DNA from: Hirudinaria manillensis
Taxonomy: Eukaryota; Annelida; Clitellata; Hirudinida; Hirudinidae
NCBI GenBank assembly: GCA_034509925.1
Contig: CM067528.1
Coordinates: 6,926,001 to 6,990,000, forward strand
DNA: 64,000 nucleotides
Reading direction: 5' to 3'
Below are positions 59,099 through 64,000 of the stretch, one piece after another. Each line of letters starts with the position of its first letter. Within the stretch, counting starts at the first letter, position 1. Below the pieces are notes generated by a model. It saw only the letters and a list, made by a program, of their open reading frames with translations, did not search any database and had not been told where the DNA came from. A program made the translations under genes and the position numbers.

Positions 59099-59307
59099 CG
59101 TTGGCGCAGATTAATTTTTTGATATACGCGTATATACAATATATAATTTGTTCAAAAAGTATGATCACTTAGATTATCACTTTGCGTTTTGTTGCTTGAA
59201 TGGAACCTAAAATCGATGCTGACATTCTGCGAAATAATATCAGCCTTCAAAGGTATAAGCTTTAATAAGCATTAAAACATCATAATAACTCGTCGATTAC
59301 AAATTTT

Positions 59308-59605
59308 CATCATCCGATGAAAAGTAGTGTAGAATTATAATTATCATCGTTTTTTTTATTGAGGTTATTTTACTTAAAAGGCTCTAATTGTTATCCTAAT
59401 CCTTATAATACGCTTAACTAGTGGAAGTTATTTCATCTTTGGATTAATTCTCTTTTTTGGTTCAGATTTAATATGTTGCGTGTTATAATAAATAGTGGAG
59501 AAAGTTGTTAAAAAAACATGCACACAAGTTCTCAAAAATATATAAAACCTTATTCGTTGAGTTCAGTTTTAACTTTCATAATAAATTTATTATAGATAAA
59601 TGAAA
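59308..59605. repeat. 290-bp direct repeat, right copy
   Basis: Partner of 57262-57548; beyond its right end (GAAACACATTG) the sequence differs from what follows the left copy, where the LINE scrap starts. Confidence 0.7.
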
Positions 59606-59712
59606 CACATTGAAGCTAACTTGGATGGACGTGAAGGTGAAGTGTGGTAAGATGCCCTGACAGATAAGATTATTGAACAAATGTTATGATTTACTCGCTA
59701 AGGTATGACATC

Positions 59713-60903
59713 TCAATCTTCATCATCACTGCTTCCGTCATCGGTGACACTATCATCATTATCAAATTCATTGTCACTATCATTGTCAGTGTAATTTTCC
59801 TCTTCTCCAGAATCATAATTCTCCTCTTGTGGAAAACAAGGACAGCCCTTATAGTAAGAGTAGTTGTACGCAACTTTGCACACTGCTGCATTTAATCTTG
59901 GAAATTTTGCTAACTGCTTGTCGCAAAAAGATTCATCGAAATTGTAAGGTTTCAAATTACTAAGTTGTTCCTTCATTATAACATTGTGTTTTCCATTCTC
60001 TCCAACATCATCATTTCCCCCAATATACAAAGACACTGTATGAGTTTCAAATTTACGAATATATAAGCGTATTAATTGAGTGCGGTTAAAAAGTTGTGGC
60101 AGTACTTTCCAGCAAGCCTCGATTTGATTTGATAGATATCCAACAACGGTATCTGCATATTCGTTGTCTACCTCAATAGGAATATCGTCTTCGTTCGCAG
60201 TGATCAGAAGTCTTATCGATAAACATGGTATCATACAACAGCAAACAACCTGAATTTTGCCGCTTTCAGTTTTAAAAGTTGCGTAGGATTTATCCTTTTG
60301 TAACAATCTTCCTTCATCTTCATACTTTTTTAAATTCAAATGCTCGGTTCCTAGCACTCCTTCATGACGTTTATAGTAGATTTGAGCACGCTCCATGAAC
60401 CTAAACAGACGACGCCAATCTCCCTGAAGCTTAGATATATATTCACCGGCATATGAAGGCGGCAGTATATTTTCGCAAAAGATGTGTTTTTCCGGTTTTA
60501 GGTCATCCATATTCAGGGGCTTTTTATATTGATCAAAGCGCCACACTAAACTGAAGGGAGTCCTACACAGTGGACAGTCACTGCGCCTAAAATTTGAATT
60601 ACAATTTATACATTACATTAAGCAATGATTTATCAAAGACCTCTTTTAAGTATTTTCAAGTACAAATTACCTCATGCTCCAGTCTTTCATACAGCATTCA
60701 CAGAAGATATGCAAACAAGGAAGCACTAAAGAATATTTCGTTCCCTTAAGCAATTCAATACAAATATTACATTCTAGGTCATCTGGCAACTCTTGATCAC
60801 CCGCCTGAACCAAGATTCCCTCGCAACTGTCAATGTTGCAAAAGTAGCGAATCCATCTTGGTTGAATATCGACTCCATTCCTTGTTTTTTCCTCAGAGCT
60901 CAT
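59713..60903 (-). CDS. RING-finger protein (probable E3 ubiquitin ligase)
   Basis: Two exons on the minus strand, 60903-60671 and 60586-59713, separated by an 84-bp GT-AG intron that splits the arginine codon just after the first RING half (368 residues). The start is the ATG at 60903. The RING spans residues 45-85: CNIC, CLHIFCECC and CPLC supply all eight C3HC4 ligands, so zinc binding and E2 recruitment are plausible. The rest (86-368) is unfamiliar: a helical region (YISKLQGDWRRLFRFMERA), a middle with paired cysteines (VVCCCMIPC) and a very acidic C-terminal tail of Asp/Glu/Ser. Cys22 and Cys27 before the RING might form part of another zinc site. No named orthologue is recognised, so substrate and pathway are unknown. 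Confidence 0.85.
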
Positions 60904-60909
60904 CTTTTG

Positions 60910-62150
60910 TTATTGAAGTGCGCAATATCGATCCTTTCGAAGTTCTTAATTTGCACGATTTACTAGGTACACCTCCAAAGACAGTAATTTAATAATTTAT
61001 AAAGCATAAAATTTTATTTTATTGTTAGGTATTTTAAGTATTTATTATAAATAACCAGCCATTTGAAGAAAACCGTGCATCGCAAACATTCAACACGGAC
61101 ATATTACAATAAATTGAGTTTTTAAAGTTTAAATATCTTACTGTTTTTAGCGCTTACACATCAACAAAATTTCAACCACTTGAGAAAAGATGTATGCAGA
61201 GAGGTTATTAATCAGTGTGTTGCCCTAAGTTTACGTACGGAATTTTAAAAAAAAATACATAAACAATAGACCTGTTTGTATAAATTATTCTAAAATAGTT
61301 ATAACTACAAAAGGAGCAGATGATGACGCTTAACAAACCTTAGAAAACCAATTCTACGGGGACACCTCATTATTGTCGGGTTGCCATTCAGTTTTAAGCT
61401 ATTTTAAAGTTTGTTGAACTGAGCACCTTGGAAGCTTCGCGAAGAATGACTCTTCTCTGGAATGACGTTCATCGAGTTTTTTCGCTCTTCCAGGGGACAA
61501 ATTGTTCCAGGGTTTTGAGGGTCACTTAAAAAACGACTAATAACATTTCTACAGCGAATCTTATTATGTTTATGAACTTTTGTGAAAACTATAATAAAAA
61601 AAGTTTCCACAACAGAGATCCCATGCTCCATTGCTGAAAATCAGAGGAACAACATCAAAAGCGTTTCTTGGTGGATTCTCTGAATATTCAAATTTTATTG
61701 AATACTAAATAATTACCTCCTCTCCAGACTTTGACAAACCCTTCTCCGTGTTTAAAAAATATTTTTCTTTTCTTAAGTCATACCAGCAATATTTATAACC
61801 ATCTGGTCAATCCACGTTTTCCTATCTAAGAAAATCACTCTCCCACTTTTCATTATAATTTACCATCTATTTGACCCATGGGAGACGTTTGTCCTTGTGA
61901 CGATCATTCAGTGGAGCTCGTCTTCTCATCTCAAACTTCAACTGGCCACTTGAATTCAAATAAAGTCAAGTCTCGTTACTGTGCCACCCGTCGGGACCGA
62001 GCAAAAGTGGCATACAGTGTGTGTTTTACAGTGTTAGTGAATTCGTTTACTCAAAAAAAAAATTTTGAAATATAAACAAATCATGCCCAAAAGAAATCAC
62101 AAATTCATCAATGGTTTATCCCAAGGGAATTTAATTCCCGTCTAGGGGAT
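60910..62150. other. Intergenic, no gene recognised
   Basis: AT-rich, stops in every frame; only short chance frames. It should include the RING gene promoter at its left end. Confidence 0.45.
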
Positions 62151-62158
62151 AGGCTAAT

Positions 62159-64000
62159 TCATATTGACAAAGTTGAAGGGACGTATGAAAGGGTCTTTAC
62201 ATAAATGATAAACTGAGATTTTGATGACAAAACTTCTGTTGCTAACGATATGTGAAAATTAATGACAACACTAAGAAATGAGGTAAACACGATGGGAACA
62301 ACGAACACCTGATAATGAGAGATATAGATTAACCAGGGAGGTGCTGTGACAGAAGACCAAGGATAACGAAAGGAATGATGAATGATGAAGTGATGAGGAA
62401 ATGTGCGGTTCAACAACTGGAGAGAATGTGTTTTTTTAAGAAGGGATTTAAATAGAGAGGAACTGTTTAAAGAAGTAAGGGATAATGGCAGAGAAGAGAA
62501 CAAAAATGGATCTTTACAACATATGGAGAATTTTTTGAAGGTGGTACGGGAATATTCAGATCTAAATTGATTGGATGATCTAAGATTGTAAGAGTGGATA
62601 TCTGAGGATTTGGAAAGCATATTACTAAAGGCAGAAGGCAACAAGTTATGTTCATAATTATACATGAAGAGGCAAGTTTGGAATTTATTGATCTGATAAA
62701 TATTCAAAAAACCATTTGAGATGAAGAAGTCCTTTTTGTGAGCACGTGGATGGAGGCGAAACATAATCCGGATTATTCTTTTTTGAAGAGTGAGTAGATG
62801 GGTGAGTTTAGAGGGATAGCTAGATGCCCAAGATGAGATACAATAGATGAGATAGGGATAGATTAATGAATAGTACAGCATAGTAAGAATTTTTCTATCA
62901 ATAAATGAACTGATTTTTGATATGACTCCAATGTTTTTTTGAAATTTTGGTGGCAACATAATTGATGTGGAAAGACCAGTTTAATTTCTCATCGATAATA
63001 TTGCCGAGGAATTTGGTGGACGTAACATGTTTAATCTGAAGGTTGTTAATGCTGGGTTGAATGATATAAGTTCTATCCTTGTTTTTTGAACAAAACAGCA
63101 TAAAGTTTGTTTTTTCAATATTTAAAGATAACTTATTGGCGCGAAACCATATGTCAACATTAGTTAACTCCCTATTAATGGTAATAATCAATTCATTAAG
63201 ATTTTTGCCAGAGGCAAATACATTAGTATCATCCGCAAATAACAAAAATGAAAGCAATGATGAGGAATTGTGTAGGTCGTTAATATAAATGATAAAGAGT
63301 AAAGGACCAAGAATAAAACCTTGAGGAACACCACAAGTTACGTCACTGAACAACGATCTAGACCCATTAAATTCTGTCAATTGTTTACGACCCGCCAAAT
63401 AACTGGCAAACCATTTCAAAACGCAGCCACGCAAGCCATAATAATAGTTTTGACAAAATTATCTCATGATTTATGGTGTCAAATGGTTTAGATAGATCAA
63501 GAAACACACCAATTGTGAACTCACCACGGTCTAGAGCGTCAGCGATTCTGGAATAAAGTAATAACAAAGGCATATATGTAGAGTCATTTTTTCGAAATCC
63601 GAATTGTTTGTTGTTAAGGAGACTGAACTTTGATAAGAAGATTTCCACTCGACGAAATACTGCCTTTTCAAAAATTTTAGAAAAATATGGCAGGATTGAG
63701 ATAGGTCTGTAATTGCAGATCTTGTTCAAATCACCAGATTTATGCAATGGAATCACTTTGGCCAATTTTAAGTCATCAGGAACATTCCCCGTTAACAAAA
63801 TACAATTAATTAGAGAGCTGAGGGTGTCCGAGATCAATGAGATGAATTCACCAGCAATGCAAGGATCAACACCATCAAGACCACAGCTATGGGAGGTCTT
63901 CAATTCTTTGACTATTTGAATGATCTCATCTGCCGAAATAGGGAAAAAAAACATTGTGGGGGTGGAAGATCTCGTGAGGAATTTATCGAAGGACTTGGAT
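62159..64000 (-). pseudogene. LINE reverse transcriptase, frameshifted and cut by window end
   Basis: Minus strand, running from the right edge: KVIPLHKSGDLNKICNYRP, FGFRKNDSTYMP, FLDLSKPFDTINHE, then after a change of frame near 63440 GCVLKWFASYL, TCGVPQGFILGPLLF and FADDTN near 63230, then after another near 62930 the C-terminal region with LLPSAFSNMLS and SYNLRSSNQF. The family is CR1/L2-like, related to but distinct from the LINE at 22511-26733. Two frame breaks make it inactive; endonuclease and ORF1 would lie beyond 64000. Confidence 0.88.

Noticed and set aside
58932-59168. Lys/Ile/His-rich 78-codon frame on the minus strand
   Set aside because: It translates the reiterated terminal repeats of the Mutator-like element and has no independent support.

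Overview
The window is animal (metazoan) nuclear DNA. It is visibly AT-rich, its genes are split by GT-AG introns (many only 70-140 bp), and it is full of retrotransposons. The one gene that can be named with confidence, an AKAP1 orthologue, belongs to an animal family, and a short CCCTAA (TTAGGG-type) tract is present. The species cannot be fixed from the sequence; a compact-intron invertebrate is the best guess. No bacterial or organellar signals were seen.

Left and centre (1-48.7 kb): a tandem cluster of minus-strand genes for a previously unrecognised family of small type I membrane proteins, called vWA-0 to vWA-5 here. The usual plan is a signal-peptide exon, four exons for a von Willebrand factor A (vWA)-like domain with eroded metal-binding (MIDAS) residues, then one of several interchangeable stalk/transmembrane/tail modules. 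Splice phases agree from gene to gene. vWA-2, vWA-3 and vWA-4 look complete; vWA-1 has lost its signal exon; vWA-5 is a divergent member with an unrelated upstream exon; vWA-0 runs off the left edge. The cluster grew by segmental duplication: about 2.4-6.3 kb resembles 6.7-15.1 kb, and about 19-29.8 kb resembles 29.9-44.4 kb.

Mobile elements landed in the copies after duplication, so an empty site can be read in the sister copy. They include a CR1/Jockey-like LINE with an intact 947-codon ORF2 (8.6-12.9 kb), a decayed minus-strand LINE (22.5-26.7 kb), a Ty3/gypsy element (30.6-34.9 kb), a BEL/Pao element lacking its reverse transcriptase core (35.0-40.3 kb) and four solo LTRs. None interrupts an exon; they enlarge introns to as much as about 11 kb.

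Right (50.9-64 kb): an 11-exon AKAP1 gene (minus strand; mitochondrial anchor, two KH domains, Tudor domain), LINE scraps, a Mutator-like element with reiterated terminal repeats and a 9-bp target duplication, a two-exon RING-finger gene (minus strand) and a broken LINE that leaves the window at the right edge.

The strongest candidate for something undescribed is the vWA cluster: a fast-duplicating array with a common ectodomain and swapped stalk/TM/tail modules, the kind of organisation seen in recognition-receptor families. A role in recognition is inference only.
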